This document shows positions 17,976-27,153 of a stretch of DNA of 64,000 bases, piece after piece. Each line of letters begins with the position of its first letter. The first letter of the stretch is position 1. This DNA comes from Cognatundibacterium jejuense (GTDB taxonomy: Bacteria > Pseudomonadota > Gammaproteobacteria > Burkholderiales > Burkholderiaceae_D). The notes beneath the pieces are model-generated. The model did no database searches, had not been told where the DNA came from, and worked only from the letters and a program-made list of their open reading frames with translations. Both the position numbers and the translations under genes were made by a program. Where the stretch lies: positions 62,001 through 126,000 of the forward strand of contig NZ_JACOFV010000007.1 of NCBI RefSeq assembly GCF_014284255.1, given 5' to 3'.

Positions 17976-19217
17976 TCAAAACGACCTGATCGGAGATCGC
18001 CATAAGTAAAAGGCGGCGAGGCATTTCAATGCGCATGGCAAGATTGCATAAGCAGAAGATAACGCGTGCAGTCCCTCGGGTGAGGTAGTTCCGGGCTGAT
18101 AACCCAATACCTGCAAAAGTGGTAAAGCCAAACCTGCCGCTAATGCCAGATTCATTTTATTCGCCCAACTCCAGGCGCCGAAATAACTCCCCTCATAGCG
18201 CTCGCTGTGCCCTGCTCTATGAATTACCGCGGCCAACAAAGCGGGGGGCAACGCCAAATCAGCCCCCAGAGAAAAACCAGTAAAGACGCAAATCACCGCG
18301 AATGGGATTAAATCGTATGAGGACAGGTTATATGCCCAGATAAAACTCCCTATGGTGATCAGCATCGACAACAACCATGCATCTCGTTCATGTGTTCGCT
18401 TAGCAAACGCGCTCCAAAAAGGCATAGAAATCACCGCCGAAATGAAATAAATCAGCAGAAGATAGCCAGACTGCTCAGCAAGATGTAACTGATCTTTGGT
18501 ATAAAACAAAAACAGTGTCGCGGGTATGGCAGCAGCGATACCGTTGAGGACAAAAACACTGAACAAACTACGAAAATCGGGATTTTTGAACATCACACGC
18601 CAGCTCAATGAGGCGCTCACCACATCCTGACGATGTACAACGGCAGGTATCCATCTGAACAAACTAGCCGCGCCTATCAACAAGCTCAGACCTAGCAACA
18701 AAGATAGCCAGGTGAAAGTGACCAGCTGCCCAAGCACAGCAACACTCAGAACTCCGAGCAAACCGCAGCATTCACGCACCGCACTCAAACGCATACGCTC
18801 GCCGGGCAACTGCGTCAAAGCCGCACCCCACGCCTGATAAGCAATACTAGCAAGGCTAAATCCAGCGTAGACGACAATTAAAGAAACAAAAAACCAACTA
18901 AATATTGCCACCCCCTGCTCTTCTGGTGGGTGAAATAAGGCAAAGAAGCCGATCAACAAAAGTGGAATCGCATACAAAATATAGCGTCCATAGCCCTGCC
19001 CTTGCGACCGCTTATCAATCAGCGAACCGATATACGGATCGAAAAAAGCGTCAGCAATACGCGAAATTAACAGCGCTGTTCCAACCGCACTTAAAGAAAC
19101 ACCAAAACGTTCCGCATAAAACTGCGGGACATACACATAAATGGGCAAAGCAATAAACGCCAGCGGATAAGCGAGCAAACCATAGGCTAATAGTCGTGAA
19201 AACGGCAAAGTCATCAT
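17976..19217 (-). CDS. MFS transporter, sugar-cation symporter (GPH/MelB)-like
   Basis: 413 residues with about twelve membrane helices. The N-terminal AYPLAFIALPIYVYVPQFYAERFGVS and SRIADAFFDPYIGSLIDKRS are typical of the glycoside-pentoside-hexuronide branch, in which the Asp residues of RIADAFFDP bind the coupling cation. A matching QAWGAALTQL/ERMRLSAVRE stretch marks the same branch. Substrate unknown. The start is one of two adjacent ATG codons at 19217/19214. Single-gene unit, convergent with NRDE. Confidence 0.75.
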   Translation of the reverse strand: MMTLPFSRLLAYGLLAYPLAFIALPIYVYVPQFYAERFGVSLSAVGTALLISRIADAFFDPYIGSLIDKRSQGQGYGRYILYAIPLLLIGFFALFHPPEEQGVAIFSWFFVSLIVVYAGFSLASIAYQAWGAALTQLPGERMRLSAVRECCGLLGVLSVAVLGQLVTFTWLSLLLGLSLLIGAASLFRWIPAVVHRQDVVSASLSWRVMFKNPDFRSLFSVFVLNGIAAAIPATLFLFYTKDQLHLAEQSGYLLLIYFISAVISMPFWSAFAKRTHERDAWLLSMLITIGSFIWAYNLSSYDLIPFAVICVFTGFSLGADLALPPALLAAVIHRAGHSERYEGSYFGAWSWANKMNLALAAGLALPLLQVLGYQPGTTSPEGLHALSSAYAILPCALKCLAAFYLWRSPIRSF

Positions 19218-19329
19218 TGGTCAGTGCTTTCTGAAAAGCCCTCAAATACATTGCACAAAAAAAACAAAAATTAAATGAAGGAGTAAATAATTGGCGATTA
19301 TTTTTTTGTTGAGTGAACAGCCGTTGAAT

Positions 19330-19368
19330 AAAAAAAGCGCGTTCATTATTTCATGAACACGCTTTTTT
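19330..19368 (-). terminator. Intrinsic terminator of hom
   Basis: AAAAAAGCGCGTTCAT (19331-19346) pairs with ATGAACACGCTTTTTT (from 19353) with one C-A mismatch. On the minus strand it ends in seven T, 55 bp after the hom stop. Confidence 0.85.
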
Positions 19369-19423
19369 TGTCGCTAACCTATTTTTGAGAAAATCTACCG
19401 CATAAATATTGTAGCTTTAAGCG

Positions 19424-20734
19424 TTAACTAAGTTCTTCCAAGCGCAACTTAGTCACCTGTCCAAACACCGTCGATAACTGTTCAATCTTCTGTATCGCTG
19501 CAACGATATTTTTCTCTTTGGTCTGATGCGTCAGGATAATGATATCCGTGCGAGTTTCGCCATCACCTGGTTCTTTTTGCAGCATCGCATCGATAGAAAT
19601 ACTCAGGTCAGCCAGAATACGAGTCACGTCCGCCAGCACGCCGGGACGGTCTTCCACATGCATACGCAAATAGTAACTGGTCACGATTTCTGACATTGGC
19701 AAAATTGGCAGATTGCTGATAGAACCCGGCTGGAAAGCCATGTGGGGAACTCTGTGTTCAGGATCAGCCGTTGCCAGGCGCGTGATATCGACCAGATCGG
19801 CAATCACTGCAGAAGCGGTCGGTTCAGAACCAGCACCTTTACCAGAATACAACGTCGCACCGACAGCATCGCCTTGTACCAGCACGGCATTCATCGCACC
19901 TTCGACATTGGCAATCAAACGTTTTGCAGGAATCAAAGTTGGATGCGTACGCAGCTCAATGCCATCGACAGTACGCTTCGTAATACCCAACAGCTTGATA
20001 CGGTAGCCCAATTCTTCCGCATAACGGATGTCAACCGCTTGTAAGTTCGAGATACCTTCAACATGCGTAGCATCAAACTGCATAGGCACGCCAAATGCAA
20101 TCGAAGCCATAATACTTGCCTTATGTCCAGCGTCGATACCCTCGATATCAAAAGTCGGATCCGCCTCAGCGTAACCCAATGCCTGCGCTTGTTTTAACAC
20201 GGTATCAAAATCCAGGCCTTTATCGCGCATTTCTGACAGGATAAAGTTAGTGGTGCCATTGATGATGCCAGCAATCCATTCAATACGATTGGCTGTCAAA
20301 CCTTCGCGCAGCGCCTTGATGATAGGAATACCACCAGCAACAGCAGCTTCAAATGCCACCATTACACCCTTTTTATGAGCGGCTGAAAAAATTTCGTTAC
20401 CGTGAATTGCAAGCAAAGCTTTATTGGCAGTAATAACGTGCTTACCGTTGGCAATCGCTTGCAGTACCAAATCTTTAGCAATACCGCAGCCGCCAATGAC
20501 TTCAACGACGATATCAATATCCGGATGATTGACGACCAAAGCTGGATCATTCACTACCTCGACTCCATCGCCTACAATCGCGCGAGCGCGTTCAACGTTG
20601 CGGGCTGCCACCATAATAATTTCAATCGGACGTCCGGCGCGGCGAATAATTTCCTCTTGATTTCGCTTCAATACATGGAATGTGCCGGTACCGACGGTAC
20701 CTATGCCTAGCAGACCTACTTTGATGGGTTTCAT
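19424..20734 (-). CDS. hom: Homoserine dehydrogenase
   Basis: 436 residues: NAD(P)-binding domain with GLLGIGTVGTGT at 8-19, catalytic/dimerisation domain with AAVAGGIPIIKALREGL and GIINGTTNFILSEM, and a C-terminal ACT domain from about 350 (SYYLRMHVEDRPGVLADVTRIL), which allows feedback control by threonine. It reduces aspartate semialdehyde to homoserine for Thr and Met synthesis. It lies 23 bp after the aminotransferase stop; thrC, which often follows hom in this group, is not present here. Confidence 0.96.
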   Translation of the reverse strand: MKPIKVGLLGIGTVGTGTFHVLKRNQEEIIRRAGRPIEIIMVAARNVERARAIVGDGVEVVNDPALVVNHPDIDIVVEVIGGCGIAKDLVLQAIANGKHVITANKALLAIHGNEIFSAAHKKGVMVAFEAAVAGGIPIIKALREGLTANRIEWIAGIINGTTNFILSEMRDKGLDFDTVLKQAQALGYAEADPTFDIEGIDAGHKASIMASIAFGVPMQFDATHVEGISNLQAVDIRYAEELGYRIKLLGITKRTVDGIELRTHPTLIPAKRLIANVEGAMNAVLVQGDAVGATLYSGKGAGSEPTASAVIADLVDITRLATADPEHRVPHMAFQPGSISNLPILPMSEIVTSYYLRMHVEDRPGVLADVTRILADLSISIDAMLQKEPGDGETRTDIIILTHQTKEKNIVAAIQKIEQLSTVFGQVTKLRLEELS

Positions 20735-20757
20735 ATAGTTTAAACAGTCGAGTTAAA

Positions 20758-21987
20758 TTAATTTGTTCCGTGACGCTTTCGATACGTTTCGAGGAAGTGT
20801 TCGATACGTCCAAAGGCTTCAGTTAAATCATCCGTGTTCGGCAAGAATACCACCCGGAAGTGGTCAGGTCTGATCCAATTAAAACCTGTTCCTTGTACCA
20901 ACAACACGCGCTGCTCGGTCAGCAGTTCGTGAATAAACTCCTGGTCGTCCTTGATCGGGTAAATCTCAGGATCCAGTTTCGGAAACATATACAACGCAGC
21001 TTTAGGTTTGACGCAAGTCACCCCGGGGATTGCAGTCAATAGTTTGTGGGCCAGATCGCGTTGTTTTAACAAGCGCCCGCCAGGCCCCACCAGATCCTGA
21101 ATACTCTGGTAACCACCTAAAGCAGTTTGAATCGCAAATTGCCCCGGCGCGTTTGCGCACAAACGCATCGAAGCCAGCATATTTAAGCCTTCTATATAAT
21201 CTTTGGCGTGGCGTTTTTCGCCGGAAATTACCATCCAACCTGCGCGATAACCGCAAGAACGGTAATTTTTTGATAGGCCATTCAAGGTCAAAAACAGCAC
21301 ATCATCTGCAAGCGAAGCGATAGAGACGTGTTCCGCTTCATCATACAGAGTCTTATCGTAGATTTCATCCGCAAATACAATTAATTGATGCTGGCGCGCC
21401 AGATCAACAATTTGCTGCAATACAGGCACAGGGTACAAGGCGCCGGTAGGATTGTTCGGGTTAATGACGACGATAGCCTTGGTATTCGGTGTGATTTTGC
21501 TCTTGATATCGTCAATATCAGGCATCCAGTCTGCGCTTTCATCACAGACGTAATGTACCGGCTTACCACCAGACAAACTGACCGCCGCAGTCCATAAAGG
21601 ATAATCAGGCGCCGGGACTAGTACCTCATCGCCATTATTGAGTAAGGCGTTCATCCCCATCACGATCAGCTCAGAAGCGCCGTTACCGATATAAATATCT
21701 TCTATCGTTACGCCATGAATTTTCTTTTCCTGTGTGTAATGCATAATCGCTTTACGCGGTGCAAACATCCCCTTGGAATCGGTATAACCAGCGGCATTGT
21801 GCATATTGCGTATCATGTCCTGCACGATCTCGTCAGGCGGATCAAAGTTAAACACCGCCAGATTGCCGATATTTAATTTGATGATTTTGTGCCCTTCATC
21901 CTCCATCTGCTTGGCTTTTTCCAGCACCGGACCACGAATGTCATAACAAACGTCAGCTAATTTTTGTGATTTTTGTATAGGTCGCAC
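20758..21987 (-). CDS. alaA: Alanine/glutamate-pyruvate aminotransferase, AlaA type
   Basis: 409 residues when begun at the GTG at 21987, which has AAAGGAA 7 nt upstream and gives RPIQKSQKLADVCYDIRG, the usual family start; the open frame reaches back to 22113 without a ribosome site. Fold-type I PLP enzyme: GNGASELIVMGM, NPNNPTGALYPV, and the PLP Lys in LNGLSKNYRSCGYRAGWM. It is expected to make alanine from pyruvate and glutamate. It precedes hom, with which it is probably co-transcribed, as in many Burkholderiales. Confidence 0.9.
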   Translation of the reverse strand: MRPIQKSQKLADVCYDIRGPVLEKAKQMEDEGHKIIKLNIGNLAVFNFDPPDEIVQDMIRNMHNAAGYTDSKGMFAPRKAIMHYTQEKKIHGVTIEDIYIGNGASELIVMGMNALLNNGDEVLVPAPDYPLWTAAVSLSGGKPVHYVCDESADWMPDIDDIKSKITPNTKAIVVINPNNPTGALYPVPVLQQIVDLARQHQLIVFADEIYDKTLYDEAEHVSIASLADDVLFLTLNGLSKNYRSCGYRAGWMVISGEKRHAKDYIEGLNMLASMRLCANAPGQFAIQTALGGYQSIQDLVGPGGRLLKQRDLAHKLLTAIPGVTCVKPKAALYMFPKLDPEIYPIKDDQEFIHELLTEQRVLLVQGTGFNWIRPDHFRVVFLPNTDDLTEAFGRIEHFLETYRKRHGTN

Positions 21988-22313
21988 TAGCAGATTCCTT
22001 TGTATCATTGAGCATGCATATTGCCAGCGAGCATGAGATAACACGACCATAAGCCACCGTGTTTGCTGCACTGCCGAACGAAGCATTTTGCACAAGGAAT
22101 GCTGTTTAATCAAATTGTTTTAGGAAAATTTGTCTTTCGCTGACAAATTCGATGATTTGCCTGATATTTCCGATATAAGCTTATAACCATAAACCTACAT
22201 ATACTTATCCGGAATCGATGGAATGCAATAAATTTGTGCATTTCTTGGAATTCGGTGAAAAAAAGTTACAATGCCGCACTCACAAGGCAGATTAATTATC
22301 ATAGAGCCATAAT
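21988..22313. other. Divergent intergenic region alaA / Mth938-like gene
   Basis: 326 bp with a clear sigma70-like promoter for the plus-strand genes (22245-22272). The alaA side is AT-rich; I cannot name its promoter with confidence. No further open frame with a ribosome site. Confidence 0.6.
22245..22272 (+). promoter_or_regulatory. Sigma70-type promoter of the Mth938-arnT unit
   Basis: TTGGAA (22245-22250), a 16-bp spacer and TACAAT (22267-22272). The predicted start near 22279 gives a leader of about 35 nt. Confidence 0.55.
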
Positions 22314-22691
22314 ATGAAGTTGCATTCCACTCAAACCCAACAATATCAGACGATCACTGGTTACGAGCTTGATAGCGTAGAAATTAACGCTATCACTTAT
22401 AAACATAGCCTGATCGTTTTACCTGAGACCAAGCCAGTTGAATGGCCTGTCAGTCATTTTGATTCCATTACCGTCGACAATTTCGCTCAGATTGAAGCCA
22501 ACCAACCTGACGTGGTGATACTCGGCACGGGCAATAAACAGCGTTTTATTCATCCACGTCTGATTGCAGCACTGACAGCGCGCCGAATCGGGGTTGAATG
22601 CATGGACAATCAGGCAGCCTGCCGTACCTATAATATTTTAATGGCCGAAGGTCGCAAAGTCGCGTTGGCCTTAGTCATGGAAGACGCATGA
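22314..22691 (+). CDS. Mth938-like domain protein (DUF498)
   Basis: 125 residues. The pattern YKHSLIVLPE, LGTGNKQRFIHP and GVECMDNQAACRTYNILMAEGRKV is typical of the Mth938/NDUFAF3-like fold. The bacterial function is unknown; the mitochondrial relative assists complex I assembly. The stop overlaps the next start by ATGA, so it is coupled to the arnT-like gene. Confidence 0.88.
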   Translation: MKLHSTQTQQYQTITGYELDSVEINAITYKHSLIVLPETKPVEWPVSHFDSITVDNFAQIEANQPDVVILGTGNKQRFIHPRLIAALTARRIGVECMDNQAACRTYNILMAEGRKVALALVMEDA

Positions 22692-24394
22692 GTCAAATCG
22701 ATCAATCAGAAAAACTTCCCTTAGAATCGCCACGCGTAATGTGGGCGCTCGCGATTAGTTTTTTGTGCATCTGGTTTTACATGCTTGGTGCCAGAACACT
22801 GGTACCCACCGACGAAGGCCGCTATGCAGAAATGGCGCGCGAAATGCTGGCAACCGGTGATTGGATTACATTGCGTTTGAATGGCATCAAATACTTTGAA
22901 AAACCGCCTCTGCAAAACTGGATGAACGCGTTGACTTTTGCTGTGTTTGGAATTGGTGATTGGCAAGCGCGTTTATGGACGGGCATCAGTGCTCTGATTG
23001 GCATCGTAGCGGTCGGTTATACAGGACGTAAGATTTTTAGCCCACGCGTTGGTACGATTGCGGCAATCGTGCTGGGTTCAAGTTTCTATTGGGCGGGATT
23101 AGGACACATTAACTCACTGGATATGGGTTTGTCCGGGATGTTTGCCATTGCCATGTGTGGCCTGCTACTCGGTCAACACGAAGCATCAAGCAATAAAGAA
23201 CGGCGCATTGCCATGCTCGCATGCTGGATAGGTATGGCATTAGCAACGATGTCAAAAGGTTTGATAGGCTTTATCCTGCCTGGTGCGGTCTTAGTCATCT
23301 ACACCTTATTGACGCGCGATTGGGCTCTATGGACACGGTTGCACATTGGCAAAGGCTTGATTCTATTTTTTGCAATTACCGCACCGTGGTTTATCCTGAT
23401 TGCCATACGTAATCCTGAACACCCTCACTTCTTTTTTATTCACGAACACTTTCAACGTTTTACCAGCGATGTACATAAACGCGAAGGCAGTTGGTATTAC
23501 TTTTTCACTTTGCTCGCACTGGGAATTATTCCTTGGATAGGATTATTGATACAAGGGATGCGGACAGGTATTCAAGAGAAGAAGCGCGGCTTTCAGCCGT
23601 TGAAGATGTTATTGATATGGTCTGTGTTTTTCTTTTTCTTTTTCAGTATTTCACATTCCAAGCTACCGGGATATATATTGCCAATTTTTCCTGCACTTGC
23701 ATTGATGATTGCTGTGTACCTTGAAGAATCCAAACCAGATGCATTGAAAATAGCCAGCGTTTTGTTTGGTCTGTTAGGCGTAGTCGGTCTTGCCTTTATC
23801 AATACCATTGCTCATTTAGGCAAAGACCCCTACGACGCTCCGTTATACGCAGACTATGCAAAATGGATTGCCGCAGCGAGTGCTATTGTTATCGTTGGCA
23901 GTGCCGCAGCGTGGGCTTTTGCTACCAAAGGCAAGCGCGGAAAAGATATCGCAATCATCTCATTCGCCAGCGCCGGTTTTATCGCAGGCCAAGTCGCATT
24001 CCTGGGGCACGATCCTTACGGTAAATATATGGCTGGCACGGCACATGTTGCGGCGATTGAGGCTGAATTAAAAACACCAACGACACCCATTTATGCGGTC
24101 GGTCGTTATGAACAGGCTCTGCCCTTCTATCTGCAACGCACAATGATACTAGTGGAGTTTCCTGACGAACTGGCGTTTGGGCTGGAACAGCAACCAGAAT
24201 TATGGATTCCTAAGCGGGAAGAGTTCGTAAAACAATGGTTAAAACATGAACAAAATGACGAGCCAGCTGTTGCCATTTTGCGGACTGACATCTATGAAGA
24301 TTTTCAGAAACAAAAAATCCCTATGCGAGTCATTGGTCAAGATCCAAGGCGGGTCATCATTGCAACCATCAATCTGCAAAAAACACCTAATTAG
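22688..24394 (+). CDS. arnT: ArnT-like glycosyltransferase (GT83/GT39), lipid A L-Ara4N transferase
   Basis: 568 residues: about twelve N-terminal membrane helices and a soluble periplasmic C-terminal part from about 430. The first periplasmic loop holds PTDEGRYAEMAREMLATGDW and KPPLQNWMNAL, with the acidic residues that GT-C enzymes need. ArnT moves 4-amino-4-deoxy-L-arabinose from undecaprenyl phosphate to lipid A and gives resistance to cationic peptides. The following SMR, arnB, arnC, arnA and arnD genes support the arn assignment over a general protein mannosyltransferase. The start overlaps the Mth938-like gene. Confidence 0.85.
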   Translation: MSQIDQSEKLPLESPRVMWALAISFLCIWFYMLGARTLVPTDEGRYAEMAREMLATGDWITLRLNGIKYFEKPPLQNWMNALTFAVFGIGDWQARLWTGISALIGIVAVGYTGRKIFSPRVGTIAAIVLGSSFYWAGLGHINSLDMGLSGMFAIAMCGLLLGQHEASSNKERRIAMLACWIGMALATMSKGLIGFILPGAVLVIYTLLTRDWALWTRLHIGKGLILFFAITAPWFILIAIRNPEHPHFFFIHEHFQRFTSDVHKREGSWYYFFTLLALGIIPWIGLLIQGMRTGIQEKKRGFQPLKMLLIWSVFFFFFFSISHSKLPGYILPIFPALALMIAVYLEESKPDALKIASVLFGLLGVVGLAFINTIAHLGKDPYDAPLYADYAKWIAAASAIVIVGSAAAWAFATKGKRGKDIAIISFASAGFIAGQVAFLGHDPYGKYMAGTAHVAAIEAELKTPTTPIYAVGRYEQALPFYLQRTMILVEFPDELAFGLEQQPELWIPKREEFVKQWLKHEQNDEPAVAILRTDIYEDFQKQKIPMRVIGQDPRRVIIATINLQKTPN

Positions 24395-24431
24395 CAATAA
24401 TAAATAAACTTTTAAATAAGCAAAAACTACT

Positions 24432-24803
24432 ATGAATCTCGCAACTTTTGGCTTCATCATCACCGGCATCTTGCTTAATGCAGTGGCACAAATTCTGCTC
24501 AAAGCTGGCACAAAGGCAGTTGGGGCAATTCATCTGAATGCTGAAAACTGGTTTTCAATAGGCTTAAAATTGGCGACACAATTGCCCATCATTGGCGGCT
24601 TAACCTGCTATGTCGTTTCGGTGGTGGTCTGGATTATCGCTTTATCACGGGTAGATGTGTCGATTGCCTACCCAATGTTATCGATTGGCTATATCGTTGC
24701 TGCAGTCGGTGCATGGTACTTCTTAGGCGAAGTCATCTCCATGCAAAGAATTCTGGCGATTTGCGTCATCATTGCTGGCGTAGTGTTACTTGTAAAAAGT
24801 TAA
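24432..24803 (+). CDS. SMR family protein, ArnE/ArnF-like Ara4N-lipid flippase subunit
   Basis: 123 residues with four membrane helices; AQILLKAGTKAVG in helix 1 and LSRVDVSIAYPMLSIGYI in helix 3 follow the EamA/SMR pattern, and LGEVISMQRILAICVIIAGVVLL ends it. In enterobacteria ArnE and ArnF together flip undecaprenyl-phosphate-Ara4N to the periplasmic face. Only one such gene is present here, so a homodimer or a distant partner is implied. It lacks the helix-1 Glu of EmrE drug exporters. It sits 37 bp after arnT. Confidence 0.8.
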   Translation: MNLATFGFIITGILLNAVAQILLKAGTKAVGAIHLNAENWFSIGLKLATQLPIIGGLTCYVVSVVVWIIALSRVDVSIAYPMLSIGYIVAAVGAWYFLGEVISMQRILAICVIIAGVVLLVKS

Positions 24804-24915
24804 ATTGACAATAATTAGAGGGAGTATGTCAGTTGATTCCTGGTTAAATCAAGATCAATAAAGCATCTTCCAGATATACTTGACGATACTCGGGACAGTA
24901 TATAAAAACACCAGA

Positions 24916-24939
24916 TTAATAATTTTAATCAGTTTTAAT
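24916..24939 (+). promoter_or_regulatory. Phased TTAAT repeats upstream of arnB, putative response-regulator box
   Basis: TTAAT occurs at 24916, 24925 and 24935, and the last two lie in an exact tandem repeat of TTTTAATCAG (24923-24942). Spacing of 9-10 bp puts the half-sites on one face of the helix. PmrA-type regulators of arn genes bind direct repeats of this kind (YTTAAK). The site is 55-78 bp before the arnB start, in a 190-bp gap within the arn cluster. Confidence 0.35.
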
Positions 24940-24993
24940 CAGTTCAGACGGTGGCACCATCCCGTACTGAACCTCAGCAAAAAAAGGATAGTC

Positions 24994-26121
24994 ATGAGCG
25001 ATTCATTAGCATTTTTGCCGTTCACAAAACCAACCATGGATGAAGAAACCATCGCCGCCGTCGCCGATGTAATGCGCTCCGGTTGGATGACCAGCGGACC
25101 GAAGGTTCAGGCTCTCGAAGCACAGTTATCAGAGTATTTCGGCGGCCGTCCCGTTCGCACCTTTAACTCCGGCACTTGCACAATGGAGATCGCATTGCGC
25201 ATCGCTGGCATCGGCGCAGGCGACGAAGTCATTACAACGCCAAACTCGTGGGTGGCAACCGCCAACGTCATTATTGAAACCGGTGCTACTCCAGTTTTCG
25301 CTGATATCGACCCTAAGACGCATAACATTGACCTAGCTAAGGTGGAAGCGGCCATTACGCCTCGCACCAAAGCCATCATTCCGGTTCACATGTGCGGCTT
25401 ACCTTGCGACATGGACAAATTGTATGAAATTGCTGAGAAATACAAGCTGCGTGTAATTGAAGATGCGGCGCAAGCCATTGGCTCCAGCTGGAAAGGCAAA
25501 CGCATTGGCTCTTTTGGCGATTTTGCATCGTTTAGTTTTCAGGTTAACAAAAACATCATGACTGGCGAAGGTGGCTGTCTGGTGTTGAACAATGCTGAAG
25601 AAGCACGTCTGGCTGAAAAATACCGACTACAAGGCGTCACCCGAAGTGGATTAGACGGCATTGACGTTGACGTATTGGGCGGCAAATTCAATATGACTGA
25701 TATCGCAGGTGCGATCGGCTTGGGTCAAATGAAGCACCTGGCTGAGTTTAACGCCAAACGTTTAGACTTGGCGAAATACTATTTTGAGCAATTTGGCACT
25801 GATTTTGAAGCGCAAACTGGTGCCGAGTTACCGGTTGCCGATTTTGAAAACTCTAACTGGCACATGTTCCATCTGGTACTGCCAGAACGCATCGACCGTG
25901 CAACGTTCATGCAGCAAATGATGGATGTTAAAATCGGCCTCGGTTATCACTATCGCGCGATCCATTTGTTCACTTACTACCGTGAACGTGGCTTTACGGA
26001 TGGCATGTTCCCGATCGCAGAACGTATAGGCAAACAGATCGTGACATTGCCTTTATTCCCGACGATGACAAAAGCTGATGTCGAAAGAGTCGTGTCTGCG
26101 GTAAAATCCCGCCTTCTTTGA
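24994..26121 (+). CDS. arnB: UDP-4-amino-4-deoxy-L-arabinose-oxoglutarate aminotransferase
   Basis: 375 residues from the ATG at 24994, preceded by AAAGGA; an upstream in-frame extension has no ribosome site. DegT/DnrJ/EryC1 fold: MRSGWMTSGPKVQALE, NSWVATANVIIETGATPVFADID, EDAAQAIGSSWKGKRIGSFGD, and the PLP Lys K186 in QVNKNIMTGEGG. It transaminates UDP-Ara4O to UDP-Ara4N in the cytoplasm. First gene after the putative regulatory repeats; arnC starts 18 bp after its stop. Confidence 0.94.
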   Translation: MSDSLAFLPFTKPTMDEETIAAVADVMRSGWMTSGPKVQALEAQLSEYFGGRPVRTFNSGTCTMEIALRIAGIGAGDEVITTPNSWVATANVIIETGATPVFADIDPKTHNIDLAKVEAAITPRTKAIIPVHMCGLPCDMDKLYEIAEKYKLRVIEDAAQAIGSSWKGKRIGSFGDFASFSFQVNKNIMTGEGGCLVLNNAEEARLAEKYRLQGVTRSGLDGIDVDVLGGKFNMTDIAGAIGLGQMKHLAEFNAKRLDLAKYYFEQFGTDFEAQTGAELPVADFENSNWHMFHLVLPERIDRATFMQQMMDVKIGLGYHYRAIHLFTYYRERGFTDGMFPIAERIGKQIVTLPLFPTMTKADVERVVSAVKSRLL

Positions 26122-26139
26122 AATTTGCACGTTCATATA

Positions 26140-27105
26140 ATGAAACCTGAACTCTCCGTCGTCATTCCTGTCTACAACGAAGAAGCTGGCCTCGCCAAGC
26201 TTTTTGAGCGTCTTTATCCGGCCCTGGATACCTTAGCAGCGCGTGGTGTGAGCTATGAGGTGGTATTTGTTAATGATGGCAGCCGCGATAATACGGCCGT
26301 CATTTTATCAGACCAGTTCCGCTTACGTCCGGATGTCACCCGCGTCGTTCTGTTCAATGGCAATTACGGCCAACACATGGCGATTCTGGCTGGTTTTGAG
26401 GCTACGCGCGGCGACATCGTTGTAACACTCGATGCAGACTTGCAAAATCCGCCAGAAGAAATCGGTGCATTGGTAGACAAAATGCGTGAGGGCTATGATT
26501 ACGTCGGCTCTATCCGTCGCAAACGCCAGGATAGCGCGTGGCGCACGTACGCATCGAAAGCAATGAATCGCTTCCGTGAAAAGATCACTCGTATCAAAAT
26601 CACCGATCAGGGCAATATGTTGCGTGCCTATGGTCGCAATGTAATTGATCTGATAAATCAATGTAGCGAAGTCAACACCTTTGTTCCTGCCCTCGCCTAC
26701 ACATTTTCGCGAAAACCAACAGAAATCATTGTAGAGCACGAAGAACGTTCCGCAGGCGAATCAAAGTATTCGATTTATAGCTTGATCCGTCTGAATTTTG
26801 ATCTGATGACCGGATTTTCTATCATGCCTCTGCAGTGGTTTTCTATGCTGGGTATGATCTTATCGGTATTATCTGGTGGCCTCGTTGGCTTACTCCTGAT
26901 TCGCCGGTTTATATTCGGTGCTGAAGCTGAGGGTTTGTTCACGTTGTTTGCGATTGCCTTCTTTATGATGGGGGTAATCCTTTTCGGTATCGGACTTCTG
27001 GGCGAGTACGTTGGACGTATCTACCAGCAAGTGCGTGGTCGTCCGCGCTACGTCGTGCAAACCATATTGCAAGATGTCAGCATAGATCAACCACAAAGCG
27101 ACTAA
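26140..27105 (+). CDS. arnC: Undecaprenyl-phosphate 4-deoxy-4-formamido-L-arabinose transferase
   Basis: 321 residues. GT2 domain with SVVIPVYNEEAGL at the N-terminus and the metal-binding DAD at D98-D100 in VTLDADLQNPP; HEERSAGESKYSIYSL follows. Two C-terminal membrane helices (about 235-300) anchor it in the inner membrane, as in E. coli ArnC. The ATG at 26140 is preferred to a TTG at 26125. The ribosome site is weak, so coupling to arnB is likely. Confidence 0.92.
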   Translation: MKPELSVVIPVYNEEAGLAKLFERLYPALDTLAARGVSYEVVFVNDGSRDNTAVILSDQFRLRPDVTRVVLFNGNYGQHMAILAGFEATRGDIVVTLDADLQNPPEEIGALVDKMREGYDYVGSIRRKRQDSAWRTYASKAMNRFREKITRIKITDQGNMLRAYGRNVIDLINQCSEVNTFVPALAYTFSRKPTEIIVEHEERSAGESKYSIYSLIRLNFDLMTGFSIMPLQWFSMLGMILSVLSGGLVGLLLIRRFIFGAEAEGLFTLFAIAFFMMGVILFGIGLLGEYVGRIYQQVRGRPRYVVQTILQDVSIDQPQSD

Positions 27106-27153
27106 CATTCGCAGGTTTGGTTCATGACCAGACCTTTTAAACGAGAATTCGAC

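Noticed and set aside
17960-17996. GATCAG/CTGATC repeat between the convergent NRDE and MFS genes as a shared terminator.
   Set aside because: The stem is short, the loop long, and no T run follows on either strand.
26323-26739. 138-codon open frame antisense to arnC.
   Set aside because: Same reason: shadow of a conserved gene with no own signals or recognisable motif.
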